Assembly: GCA_963577065.1 (NCBI GenBank)
Contig: CAUYXJ010000075.1
Coordinates: 1-13,995 of the forward strand
Direction: 5' to 3'
Source of the DNA: CAUYXJ01 sp963577065
GTDB lineage: Bacteria; Chloroflexota; Dehalococcoidia; Tepidiformales; Tepidiformaceae
DNA length: 13,995 nt
Part shown: piece by piece, positions 5,977 through 12,783 of the stretch
How positions within the stretch are numbered: position 1 is the stretch's first letter
How the letters are laid out: each line of letters starts with the position of its first letter
Program-made: the position numbers and the translations under genes
The notes under the pieces: generated by a model
Seen by the model: only the letters and a program-made list of their open reading frames with translations
Told to the model about the DNA's origin: nothing
The model's database searches: none

Positions 5977-7923
5977 TTAGTCCAGCTCGACGAGCAGAGC
6001 GCCGGACCCGACTGTTTGGTCAGGGCGAACGTGGACGGCGCGCACGGTCCCTGCGGCCGGCGCGGTGATCGCGTGCTCCATCTTCATTGCGTCGAGGACG
6101 ACGAGGACCGTGCCCGCGGGCACGGTCTCGCCCTCCGCGACATGCACGACGAGGACGCGCCCCGCGAGCGGGGCACGAACCTCGCTCGCACCGCCGGCCG
6201 CGGCCTGGGCGCGCGGAGGGAGCGGCGGTGGGGGCGCGAGCCGAACGCCGAAGATCGCCGCGCCACAATCGAGGAGGATCTGCCCACTGCGCTCGCGGAC
6301 CGCGTCGACCTTGGTTCCCGTCCCCCCGATGAGCGCGACCGGCCGTCCGGCTTTCGCGACGGCGCGCGCGTAGCTCACGGGCTCACCCTCGACCACAGCC
6401 GCGCCGTCACAAGCGATCGAGACGACGCGGACCCCCGCGCCGTCGTCGAGCCAGACGCTGCGAGGCCCGGCGCCGAGCCACGCCGACCCCCCGAATCCCA
6501 ACCCCTCCTCCTCCAGAAGTAGGAGGGCCGCAGCGACGAGCGCCTCCGGCGGCGGGCGCGCCGCATCGAGGAGCGCGGGCAGCTCGCGTTCGAGCCACTG
6601 GATTGTCGCAGCGCCGGCCACGAAGCTGGGGTGGCTCACGATCGCTCGGTGGAGCGCCAAGTTCGACGCTATCCCCTCGATCCTCGCTCCCGCTAGCTCA
6701 GCGGTGGCCCCGCTCCGCGCTGCTTCTCGGTCCGAACCGCGGACGATCAGTTTGGCGACGAGCGAGTCGTACTCGGCGGGGACGGTGTCGCCGGCCTCGT
6801 AGCCGCTATCCAGGCGGGCCGCCGTCGCGGTTCCGCCGGACAGGTCCACGAGCCGCCCAGGGGAGGGGAGGAAATTGTGCCACGGGTCCTCGGCGTTGAG
6901 CCTGAACTCGATCGCGTGGCCCTCAAAGGCGACATCCTCTTGAGCGAAGCCGAGCGGCTCGCCGGCAGCGATCCGCAGCTGCTCGGCGACGAGGTCGAGG
7001 CTCGTGACGGCCTCGGTCACGGGATGCTCGACCTGGAGGCGGGGATTCACTTCGAGGAAGTAGAACGGCCTGCGGCCACGCTCCTCCGGGGCGCCGACTA
7101 GGAACTCGACCGTGCCCGCGTTCACGTAGCCGGCCGCCTCCATCAGGCGGAGGGCAGCCGACGTGAGCTCGGCGCGAAGGGCGGAATCGACGATGGGGCT
7201 CGGCGCCTCCTCGATCAGCTTCTGGTGGCGGCGCTGGACGGAGCAGTCGCGCTCGCCCAGGTGGACGGCGTTGCCGTGGGCGTCGGACAGGATCTGGACC
7301 TCGACGTGATGCGCCTCCTCGACATAGCGCTCGATAAACACGCGCCCATCGCCGAAGGCGGCCTCCGCCTGGCGGCGGGCGCCCGCGATCGCCTCCGCGA
7401 GGTCGTCGCCCTCACGGACGACGCGCATCCCCATCCCACCGCCGCCGCCGCGTGCCTTGACCATCACCGGTAGGCCGATCTCCGCCGCGGCTGCGATCAG
7501 CTCCGCCTCGCTCTCGCCGGAGGCGCCGGGAATGACGGGCACGTCGTTCGCGATCGCAAGATCGCGTGCCGCGATCTTGTCGCCGAGAATGCGCAGGGCC
7601 GTGGGCGAGGGGCCGATGAAGGCGAGGCCCGCCGCCGCGCAGGCCTCGGCGAACGCTGCGCTCTCGCTCAGGAAGCCGTAGCCGGGATGGACCGCCTCGC
7701 AGCCCTCGGCCTTGGCGGCTGCGATCACGGCCTCGATGTCGAGGTAGGTCTCGGCCGTGGTGTGGCCTTCGAGCAGCACTGTTGCGTCGGCCCGCCGCGC
7801 GGCGCGGCTGTGACGGTCCGGCACCGACGTGACCAGCGCCGAACGCACGCCGAGCTCGCGCAAGGTGCGGATGACGCGCACGGCGATCTCGCCCCGATTG
7901 GCGACCAGCACGGAGGCGAACAT
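5977..7923 (-). CDS. mccA: Biotin-dependent acyl-CoA carboxylase alpha subunit (biotin carboxylase plus biotin carrier), probably methylcrotonyl-CoA carboxylase
   Basis: Carboxylates its own biotin with bicarbonate and ATP, then passes CO2 to the partner carboxyltransferase. The 648 residues fit MCC, PCC or ACC alpha subunits. The N-terminal biotin-carboxylase domain starts with VLVANRGEIAVRVIRT (5-20). HPGYGFLSE is at 79-87, the ATP-grasp glycine loop KARGGGGGMGM at 156-166, HHVEVQ at 205-210 and EVNPRLQVEHPVTE at 291-304. Ala/Pro-rich linkers lead to the biotinyl domain, with AMKM near the C-terminus (biotinylated Lys614). TAGAAT lies 6 bases before the ATG, suggesting its own leaderless promoter although it is downstream of the lipoprotein on the same strand. 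The MCC assignment rests on the beta subunit upstream; propionyl-CoA or acetyl-CoA carboxylase are the alternatives. Confidence 0.9.
   Translation of the reverse strand: MFASVLVANRGEIAVRVIRTLRELGVRSALVTSVPDRHSRAARRADATVLLEGHTTAETYLDIEAVIAAAKAEGCEAVHPGYGFLSESAAFAEACAAAGLAFIGPSPTALRILGDKIAARDLAIANDVPVIPGASGESEAELIAAAAEIGLPVMVKARGGGGGMGMRVVREGDDLAEAIAGARRQAEAAFGDGRVFIERYVEEAHHVEVQILSDAHGNAVHLGERDCSVQRRHQKLIEEAPSPIVDSALRAELTSAALRLMEAAGYVNAGTVEFLVGAPEERGRRPFYFLEVNPRLQVEHPVTEAVTSLDLVAEQLRIAAGEPLGFAQEDVAFEGHAIEFRLNAEDPWHNFLPSPGRLVDLSGGTATAARLDSGYEAGDTVPAEYDSLVAKLIVRGSDREAARSGATAELAGARIEGIASNLALHRAIVSHPSFVAGAATIQWLERELPALLDAARPPPEALVAAALLLLEEEGLGFGGSAWLGAGPRSVWLDDGAGVRVVSIACDGAAVVEGEPVSYARAVAKAGRPVALIGGTGTKVDAVRERSGQILLDCGAAIFGVRLAPPPPLPPRAQAAAGGASEVRAPLAGRVLVVHVAEGETVPAGTVLVVLDAMKMEHAITAPAAGTVRAVHVRPDQTVGSGALLVELD
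7557..7579. repeat. Perfect 10-bp inverted repeat inside mccA
   Basis: CAAGATCGCG (7557-7566) and CGCGATCTTG (7570-7579) are exact reverse complements around TGC. The repeat falls in the coding sequence for DKIAARD, so it may be a by-product of codon choice; it would form a very stable hairpin in mRNA and overlaps a GCGATCGC palindrome. Confidence 0.6.
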
Positions 7924-7929
7924 GCGCGC

Positions 7930-7935
7930 ATTCTA
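7930..7935 (-). promoter_or_regulatory. Putative -10 box (TAGAAT) for leaderless mccA transcript
   Basis: On the minus strand, TAGAAT (five of six matches to TATAAT) ends 6 bases before the mccA ATG at 7923. No Shine-Dalgarno sequence and no clear -35 element are visible. Confidence 0.45.
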
Positions 7936-7993
7936 GTGGGGGGCCGCGGGGGTGCCGGATGTTGATGAGCGTTTCGGCTGGCGCCAACGGGCC

Positions 7994-9355
7994 TCAAGAC
8001 CCGCAGCGCCCGCCGTGCCCACCGGCGACTCCCGTGGTGGCGTAGCGATAATCCGGCGACCAGACGACATCTCCTGTCGAGCGGGGGAGGACAGACGCCC
8101 ACTCAAGTGTGTCAAGGTCGAGGAGCGCGAGGGCGCCGAAGCCCCCGCCGGTACCAAGGAGGCCGGCAGGCGCCAGCTTGACCCAGCTGTGCAGGTTGAG
8201 TTCGACGACCTCCCCGCTGGCGCGGTCGAGGAAGCGAATGGTGCCAGACTCGAAGTCGCAAAACTCGTGGGCCCAGACGACAAAGCGCTCGTTTGCCGCG
8301 AAAGCCCAGCCAGCATGAGCGTCGAACGTGGCGACGTACGTACTCCGAGCCGTGTCGATGTCGACCAGGTACAGGTTCACGAGGGCTTCGCTGTCGTCTG
8401 TCTGCTCGCCCGCTGGTGGCGTGGTCTGCGCGATCGCGGAGGCCGCTACGATCTCCTGCGGGCCCGCGAACTGCGCGCTCGAAGCGTTGAGGGTCAGCAG
8501 GGACGTGCCGGAGGTCGTGTCCTCGATGCGGTAACGGTTGGTCCCCTCGGGACCGGGGCCGGACCAGAGGGCGAGCGAGCCCTGGCGCCCGGGCACGGAC
8601 TCCTGCGGGCCAGGCACTCCTTCGAGCACCGTTTCTTCCCCGGTGGCCGGGTCGTAGAGGAGCAGGTTTGGGCGGACTTCGACGAGCACTCCGCGCTCAT
8701 CGAGAGAGAGGATGCGGGGCGGCGCTTCGCCGCTGGAGCCGTCCAGTGTGAACGTGTCCAGCACCCGCCGCTCCTGCGTCTCCAGGTCGAGCAGGCTCAG
8801 GGTCCACGTGGACCGGCGGCGTTCGCTCAGGACGGCGAGTGGCCCTTCAGGGCCGAACCTGAGGACCGTGAGGGAGGCCGGGCCCAACGCCGTGATCTCG
8901 TGCGTCTCGAGGTCTAGAACGGCGAGTTCGGCCGTCTCGGGATCGTCTGCCAATCGGGTCCAGAGGAGGTACTGCGAGTCGGGGCTGAAGCGACCGAGGC
9001 TCCCAGGCCCGTAGTCCGTGACGGTCCCGGCCTCGATGTCATAGAGGCGCATGCTGCCGTCCTGCGGATCGGCGACGTCGAAGGCGGAGGGCGGTTTCGG
9101 GGGCACGGTGAGCGTGCGGTCGACGATGGTCTCGCGGGGTTCGTTCGGCAGCTCGACCTCCGGCGGCGGGGTTGCCGTCGGTGTGGGGGTCGGCGAGGCG
9201 ATGGTGGTTGGGGGTCGCTCCGTCGCTGCTGCGGCGATGGTGGCCGTAGGCGTGTCGGCTACGACCGTTGGCGTGGGTGTCGCCTCGCCCCCGCCGCAAG
9301 CGGCGGCGAGCGTCACGACGCCGAGGGCTGCGACGGCTACTCCGGGCGCCTTCAT
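7994..9355 (-). CDS. Predicted lipoprotein with Thr/Pro linker and beta-propeller-like domain
   Basis: Function unknown; probably anchored outside the cytoplasmic membrane. The 453 residues begin with a lipoprotein signal (MK, then a hydrophobic stretch to TLAAAC, with Cys20 as lipid site). A Thr/Pro/Ala-rich low-complexity linker follows to about residue 70, with TPTPT and SPTPTPTAT. The rest has repeated strands resembling WD40/TolB-type propeller blades, for example the GRFSPDSQYLLWTR, LAVLDLETHEIT, LLLYDPATGEETV, YLVDIDTARSTY and DVVWSPDYRYATTG segments. The frame stays open upstream to 9649, but there it reads through a decayed TfoX-like gene. The lipoprotein signal shows that translation starts at 9355. 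TAAGCT lies 10 bases before this ATG (9366-9371). It stands between the two carboxylase subunits, and nothing in its sequence links it to them. Confidence 0.82.
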   Translation of the reverse strand: MKAPGVAVAALGVVTLAAACGGGEATPTPTVVADTPTATIAAAATERPPTTIASPTPTPTATPPPEVELPNEPRETIVDRTLTVPPKPPSAFDVADPQDGSMRLYDIEAGTVTDYGPGSLGRFSPDSQYLLWTRLADDPETAELAVLDLETHEITALGPASLTVLRFGPEGPLAVLSERRRSTWTLSLLDLETQERRVLDTFTLDGSSGEAPPRILSLDERGVLVEVRPNLLLYDPATGEETVLEGVPGPQESVPGRQGSLALWSGPGPEGTNRYRIEDTTSGTSLLTLNASSAQFAGPQEIVAASAIAQTTPPAGEQTDDSEALVNLYLVDIDTARSTYVATFDAHAGWAFAANERFVVWAHEFCDFESGTIRFLDRASGEVVELNLHSWVKLAPAGLLGTGGGFGALALLDLDTLEWASVLPRSTGDVVWSPDYRYATTGVAGGHGGRCGS

Positions 9356-9402
9356 CAGTGGGCTCAGCTTAGGCGCCTCCGGCCCGAGGCCCGTGATCGC
9401 GG

Positions 9403-9712
9403 CTACGGCGCTTGCGCAGCCCGCTCGGCCCACGCGCGGAGGAGCTCGGCGTCTTCGAGGATCTCGGCCGGGACCTGGAAGTTGCGGTCGACGGTGCGAG
9501 GTCCGTGGGGCCGGCCGGGGCTGCAGTGCCGGCATGTCGCGCGCGAGGTACTCCGCGCGGCTCTCGTCGTCCGTGCGGAAGTAGAGGTGGCCGTCGAAGA
9601 TGGCGCCGAAGAACTTCTTGCCGAGATAGAGCCCGTGACCGCGGAACATCGGCCGGCTGCGAACCCGCAGCGGCTACAGCTGAGCGAGCACGAGGTCGCG
9701 CAGCTGTAGCCG
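9403..9712 (-). pseudogene. Decayed TfoX N-terminal-domain-like gene (nonsense and frameshift)
   Basis: Homology to the TfoX N-terminal family (small DNA-competence-related domains of about 100-120 residues) is visible but broken. On the minus strand the frame reads LRDLVLAQL, an in-frame TAG at 9674-9676, then PLRVRSRPMFRGHGLYLG, and on through LYFRTDDESRAEYLARDMPAL. It then shifts frame near 9507-9520, among GGGG runs on the plus strand. One extra base there restores the family tail HGPRTVDRNFQVPAEIL and EDAELLRAWAERAAQAP, with a stop at 9403-9405. No start codon is found at the expected N-terminus. An ATG at 9649 exists but would drop the first helix. A one-base sequencing error could explain the shift, but not also the TAG and the missing start. 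The 5' boundary is approximate. Confidence 0.75.
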
Positions 9713-9713
9713 C
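9670..9713. repeat. Perfect 13-bp inverted repeat with 18-base loop
   Basis: GCGGCTACAGCTG (9670-9682) and CAGCTGTAGCCGC (9701-9713) are exact reverse complements, separated by 9683-9700. The left arm holds the in-frame TAG of the TfoX remnant (minus strand). It has no T-run and lies inside former coding sequence, so it is not an obvious terminator. Confidence 0.85.
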
Positions 9714-9729
9714 CATCGCCGCAGTCTAC

Positions 9730-9760
9730 GGCTCACGCGCAGGGGCGCTGGGCGCGAGCC
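9730..9760 (-). terminator. GC-rich stem-loop just after mccB
   Basis: GGCTC (9730-9734) pairs with GAGCC (9756-9760) and, past one A-C mismatch, CGC (9736-9738) pairs with GCG (9752-9754). It lies about 25 bases past the mccB stop on the minus strand. With no T-run, an intrinsic terminator is only possible. Confidence 0.25.
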
Positions 9761-9783
9761 GCTCCGGCGAGCAGCCTCGCTGC

Positions 9784-11394
9784 CTACATTCGAAAGACGC
9801 CCCAATCCGTCTTTGGGATAGGGGCGTTGAGCGCGGCGGAGATGCCCATCGAGAGGACGCGGCGGGTGTCGAGCGGGTCGATCACGCCGTCGTCCCAGAG
9901 CCGCGCCGTGCTGAAGTAGGGCGAGCCCTCACGGTCGTAGCGCTCCAGGGTCGGGGCACGGAAGTCGCGCTGCTCTTGGTCGCTGAGCGTCTCGCCCCGG
10001 TCGAGGCGCACCTGGAGGAGGACGTTCGCGGCCTGCTCGCCGCCCATCACGCTGATGCGCGCGTTCGGCCACATCCAGAGCTGGCGCGGTGAGTAGCCGC
10101 GGCCGGCCATCGCGTAGTTGCCGGCGCCGAAGCTGCCCCCGATGACGACCGTGAACTTGGGCACGGCCACGCTCGCGACGGCGGTGACCATCTTCGCGCC
10201 GTCCTTGGCGATGCCCGCGTTCTCGTACTGGCGCCCAACCATGAAGCCGGTGATGTTCTGGAGGAAGACGAGGGGCACGCGCCGCTGGCCGCAGAGCTGG
10301 ACGAAGTGCGCGCCCTTGAGCGCGCTCTCCCCGAAGAGGATGCCGTTGTTCGCGACGATGCCGACGGGGAAGCCCGTGATGCGTGCGAAACCGCAGACGA
10401 GGGTGCTGCCGTAGCGCGCCTTGAACTCGTGGAAGCGCGAGCCGTCGACCAGACGAGCGATGACTTCGCGCACGTCGTAGGTGCGGCCGTAATCCGGCGG
10501 GACGATGCCGTAGAGCTCGTCGGGGTGGTGGATGGGGGGCGCCGGTTCCGTCAGCTCCCAGGGCGGGGACTTGGTGGCGGGGATGCTCGCGACGATGCTG
10601 CGGACGATGCCGAGCGCTTCGCCATCGTCGTCCGCGAAGTGGTCGGCGACGCCGCTGATGCGGGTGTGGACGTCCGCGCCACCGAGCTCTTCGGCGGTCG
10701 TCTCCTCTCCTGTGGCCGCCTTCACGAGCGGCGGGCCGCCCAGAAAGATCGTGCCGGTACCGCGTACGATCACGGTCTCGTCGCTCATGGCGGGGACGTA
10801 GGCGCCTCCAGCCGTGCACGAGCCCATGACGGCGGCGATCTGGTAGATCCCCTGCGCGCTCAGGCGAGCCTGGTTGTAGAAGATGCGGCCGAAGTGGTCC
10901 CGGTCGGGGAAGACATCGTGCTGGAGCGGCAGGAAGGCCCCACCCGAATCGACGAGGTAGATGCAGGGGAGATGGTTCTGCTCGGCGATCTCCTGGGCGC
11001 GGAGATGCTTTTTGACGGTCAGGGGGTAGTAGGAACCGCCCTTCACCGTCGCGTCATTCGCGACGATCACGCACTCGCGGCCGGCGACGAGCCCGATGCC
11101 GGTGACGATGCCGGCCGCGGGCACGTCGTCGTCGTAGACGCCCTCGGCGGCGAGCGGGCTCAGCTCGAGGAAGGCGCCGTCGGGATCGATCAGGCGCTGG
11201 ATTCGCTCGCGCGCGAGGAGCTTGCCGCGCTCGCGATGGCGGGCGACGTAGGCCTCGCCGCCCGCTTCCTCGACTTGCGCCAGCCGCGCGCGCAGGTCCG
11301 CGACGAGCGCGAGATTCGCCTCGCGGTTCTCCTTGTAGCGCGCATCGAGCACGTCGACGGCGGTGGGCAGCTCGGGCAGGTCTTCCCAGGGCAT
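9784..11394 (-). CDS. mccB: Acyl-CoA carboxylase carboxyltransferase (beta) subunit, most like methylcrotonyl-CoA carboxylase
   Basis: Transfers CO2 from carboxybiotin to an acyl-CoA. For MCC this converts 3-methylcrotonyl-CoA to 3-methylglutaconyl-CoA in leucine breakdown. At 536 residues it matches MCC beta subunits and has both crotonase-like halves. YLVDSGGAFLPLQ, followed by the DVFPDRDHFGRIFYNQA stretch (146-176), GSCTAGGAYVPAMSD (191-205), TGFMVGRQYENAGIAKDG and the late ARLWDDGVIDPLDTRRVL are, as I recall them, hallmarks of MCC beta rather than PCC or ACC beta. GGSFGAGNYAM (around 418) is the second acyl-CoA-site loop. TACGCT 7 bases before the ATG suggests a leaderless start, and no ribosome site is seen. 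The alpha subunit is on the same strand but about 1.9 kb downstream, beyond a lipoprotein and a pseudogene. No isovaleryl-CoA dehydrogenase or hydratase is in view. Confidence 0.92.
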   Translation of the reverse strand: MPWEDLPELPTAVDVLDARYKENREANLALVADLRARLAQVEEAGGEAYVARHRERGKLLARERIQRLIDPDGAFLELSPLAAEGVYDDDVPAAGIVTGIGLVAGRECVIVANDATVKGGSYYPLTVKKHLRAQEIAEQNHLPCIYLVDSGGAFLPLQHDVFPDRDHFGRIFYNQARLSAQGIYQIAAVMGSCTAGGAYVPAMSDETVIVRGTGTIFLGGPPLVKAATGEETTAEELGGADVHTRISGVADHFADDDGEALGIVRSIVASIPATKSPPWELTEPAPPIHHPDELYGIVPPDYGRTYDVREVIARLVDGSRFHEFKARYGSTLVCGFARITGFPVGIVANNGILFGESALKGAHFVQLCGQRRVPLVFLQNITGFMVGRQYENAGIAKDGAKMVTAVASVAVPKFTVVIGGSFGAGNYAMAGRGYSPRQLWMWPNARISVMGGEQAANVLLQVRLDRGETLSDQEQRDFRAPTLERYDREGSPYFSTARLWDDGVIDPLDTRRVLSMGISAALNAPIPKTDWGVFRM

Positions 11395-11401
11395 GGGCGG
11401 C

Positions 11402-11407
11402 AGCGTA
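11402..11407 (-). promoter_or_regulatory. Putative -10 box (TACGCT) for leaderless mccB transcript
   Basis: On the minus strand TACGCT ends 7 bases before the mccB ATG at 11394. It shares a 52-base divergent intergenic space with the promoter of the AlbA_2 gene. Confidence 0.4.
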
Positions 11408-11434
11408 CGCGGCGGGGTGGGGCGCGGCGAGGGC

Positions 11435-11440
11435 TACACT
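11435..11440 (+). promoter_or_regulatory. Putative -10 box (TACACT) for leaderless AlbA_2 gene transcript
   Basis: TACACT is followed by 6 bases and then GTG at 11447. The spacing would place the transcription start at or next to the start codon. The surrounding G-rich sequence offers no Shine-Dalgarno site at the right distance and no -35 element. Confidence 0.45.
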
Positions 11441-11446
11441 TGCGAG

Positions 11447-12037
11447 GTGGTCGACTGCGTTGAGCTCATCAACGCCGGACGAGAAGGCGCTAGCCTTGAG
11501 TACAAGCGGTCCGCAGACTGGGGTGACCTTCGCCTGGGAGTTATTCGCACGGTCCTTGGGATGGCGAACACTCGAGATGGCGGAAGTATTGTGATCGGGG
11601 TGGAGGAGCAGAATGGCCGGTTCACTCCGTCCGGAGTCGCTCCCGACCATCTCGCGCGCTTCCCGACAGAGGAGGACCTCCAGGCCGCGGTGAAGGGATT
11701 CGCCGAACCCTTTGTCGCAGTGCTTCTTGATCGGTGCGAAGATGATGGCAGGACCTTTCTGGTGATCTCTGTGCCAGAGTTTGCGAGTGAACCAGTCCTT
11801 TGCAGGAAGAGCGAGGGACAACGGCTCCGAGAAGGAGCGCTCTACATACGCTCTGCGCGTAAACCGGAAACCACCGAGGTTCGTACGCCGACCGATATGC
11901 GCGAGTTGATCCGGCTCGCGACCGAGAAGGCTGTGGAGAGCAGGTTCAAGGAGCTCAGCCGCGCTGGTGTCCGATTCGAGCTGCCGGGCGCCGCCACTCG
12001 CGAGGCGGAGTTCCGGAGCGAGCTAGGAGAGCTTTGA
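11447..12037 (+). CDS. Stand-alone Schlafen-type AlbA_2-domain protein
   Basis: A 196-residue protein that is essentially one AlbA_2 (Schlafen core) domain, a nucleic-acid-binding fold that is a ribonuclease in some Schlafens. The family pattern is clear. GREGASLEYKRS carries Glu13 and Glu18 in the E-x4-E spacing, followed by a helix with GMANTRDGGSIVIGVEE ending in Glu53-Glu54. These could supply the three-carboxylate site of nuclease Schlafens, which is my inference. YIRSARKPETTEVRTP resembles the family's closing strand. No ATPase or winged-helix domain follows, although many bacterial AlbA_2 proteins have one. I chose GTG at 11447 because of the TACACT box 6 bases upstream; in-frame ATGs at 11363 and 11393 lie inside or at the start of divergent mccB. 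About 19 of the first 52 codons end in A/T, unlike the metabolic genes, which suggests transfer. The next gene overlaps the stop by one base. Confidence 0.8.
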   Translation: MVDCVELINAGREGASLEYKRSADWGDLRLGVIRTVLGMANTRDGGSIVIGVEEQNGRFTPSGVAPDHLARFPTEEDLQAAVKGFAEPFVAVLLDRCEDDGRTFLVISVPEFASEPVLCRKSEGQRLREGALYIRSARKPETTEVRTPTDMRELIRLATEKAVESRFKELSRAGVRFELPGAATREAEFRSELGEL

Positions 12038-12783
12038 TGGCGATAGCACCGACGGGAACGGCCGACCTCCCGGTTCCGGTCCTGGAGGGCGCGCATTGGC
12101 GCGTCGTTGTTCGCCCCGGGACCTTCAAGAGTGAAAGGATCCCGACACTCGCCGAGTGCTGGCTGATCGTCGAGCGGTCGCGAGTGGCGCTGAGGGGCTG
12201 GGACTACCCGCACGCTGACGATGCCGGTCGGGGACAAGGCAACGGTTGGATCGGGTCCTGGGTCGATTGGCGTAATCATGTGGAATACTGGCGGCTCCAT
12301 CAGAGTGGCCAGTTTCTGCACCTTTCGGCCTTTAGCGAGGACGAGGTGAAGGAGGACGCTCTCCGGCGCGTGATGGAATGGGCGTGGAGCCTCCCGGACG
12401 GGCTCACGCCAACGGGTCACGTGGAGTTCATCGGCGCCCTTTACCGACTCACCGAGATCTTCGAATTCGCGGCCAGATTGGCGACCGCGGGAGTGCTGGA
12501 TGAGCATCCAGTCATTGAGGTCGGGATGAGAAGGATCAAAGGCCGGGTGCTCATGTCCACTGATTCAGGTCGCGTGGGGTTTGGCGAGATCTTTCAGGCC
12601 AGCGAGGATTCTCTAGGACGCGCATGGGAAACCACGTCGCCCGATTTGATCGCAAACTCAGCTCGCCTTGCGGTCGACGCTACGGTCTGGTTCTTCGAAC
12701 GTTTCGGTTGGCAGGATCCGCCGAGAGGAACGCTCGAGCGTGAGCAGGCTGAGTTCCTTGCCCGGCGTACCAGGCGATCCTGA
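12037..12783 (+). CDS. Trp-rich protein of unknown function, coupled to the AlbA_2 gene
   Basis: I cannot assign a function. The ATG overlaps the previous TGA (TGATG), with AGGAGA at 12025-12030 as ribosome site, so the two genes are co-translated. The 248 residues are soluble, with no signal peptide or membrane segment. Notable stretches are VALRGWDYPH (50-59), a Trp-rich run GWIGSWVDWRN (70-80) and EYWRLHQSGQFLHL (83-96), followed by acidic helical segments. From memory, RGW-Y/F-PH and YWR-x-x-QSGQF motifs appear in the C-terminal part of some longer bacterial AlbA_2 proteins. If so, this pair is a split version of a fused protein; a profile search would decide. About 11 of the first 50 codons end in A/T. 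The stop lies in a hairpin shared with the convergent TSUP gene. Confidence 0.75.
   Translation: MAIAPTGTADLPVPVLEGAHWRVVVRPGTFKSERIPTLAECWLIVERSRVALRGWDYPHADDAGRGQGNGWIGSWVDWRNHVEYWRLHQSGQFLHLSAFSEDEVKEDALRRVMEWAWSLPDGLTPTGHVEFIGALYRLTEIFEFAARLATAGVLDEHPVIEVGMRRIKGRVLMSTDSGRVGFGEIFQASEDSLGRAWETTSPDLIANSARLAVDATVWFFERFGWQDPPRGTLEREQAEFLARRTRRS

Noticed and set aside
7994..9649. A single 551-residue protein fusing a TfoX-like N-terminus to the lipoprotein
   Set aside because: The lipoprotein signal peptide would be internal at residue 99. The TfoX frame is lost partway, and its true tail is in another frame. The open reading is accidental.
11363..11446. ATG starts at 11363 or 11393 for the AlbA_2 gene
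   Set aside because: They would run across the start of divergent mccB and add a Gly/Arg-rich stretch outside the domain; GTG at 11447 has a promoter-like box at leaderless spacing.
10306..11463. Long plus-strand open frame opposite mccB (385 codons)
   Set aside because: Antisense shadow of a confidently identified carboxyltransferase gene; low-complexity Asp/Arg/Val composition.
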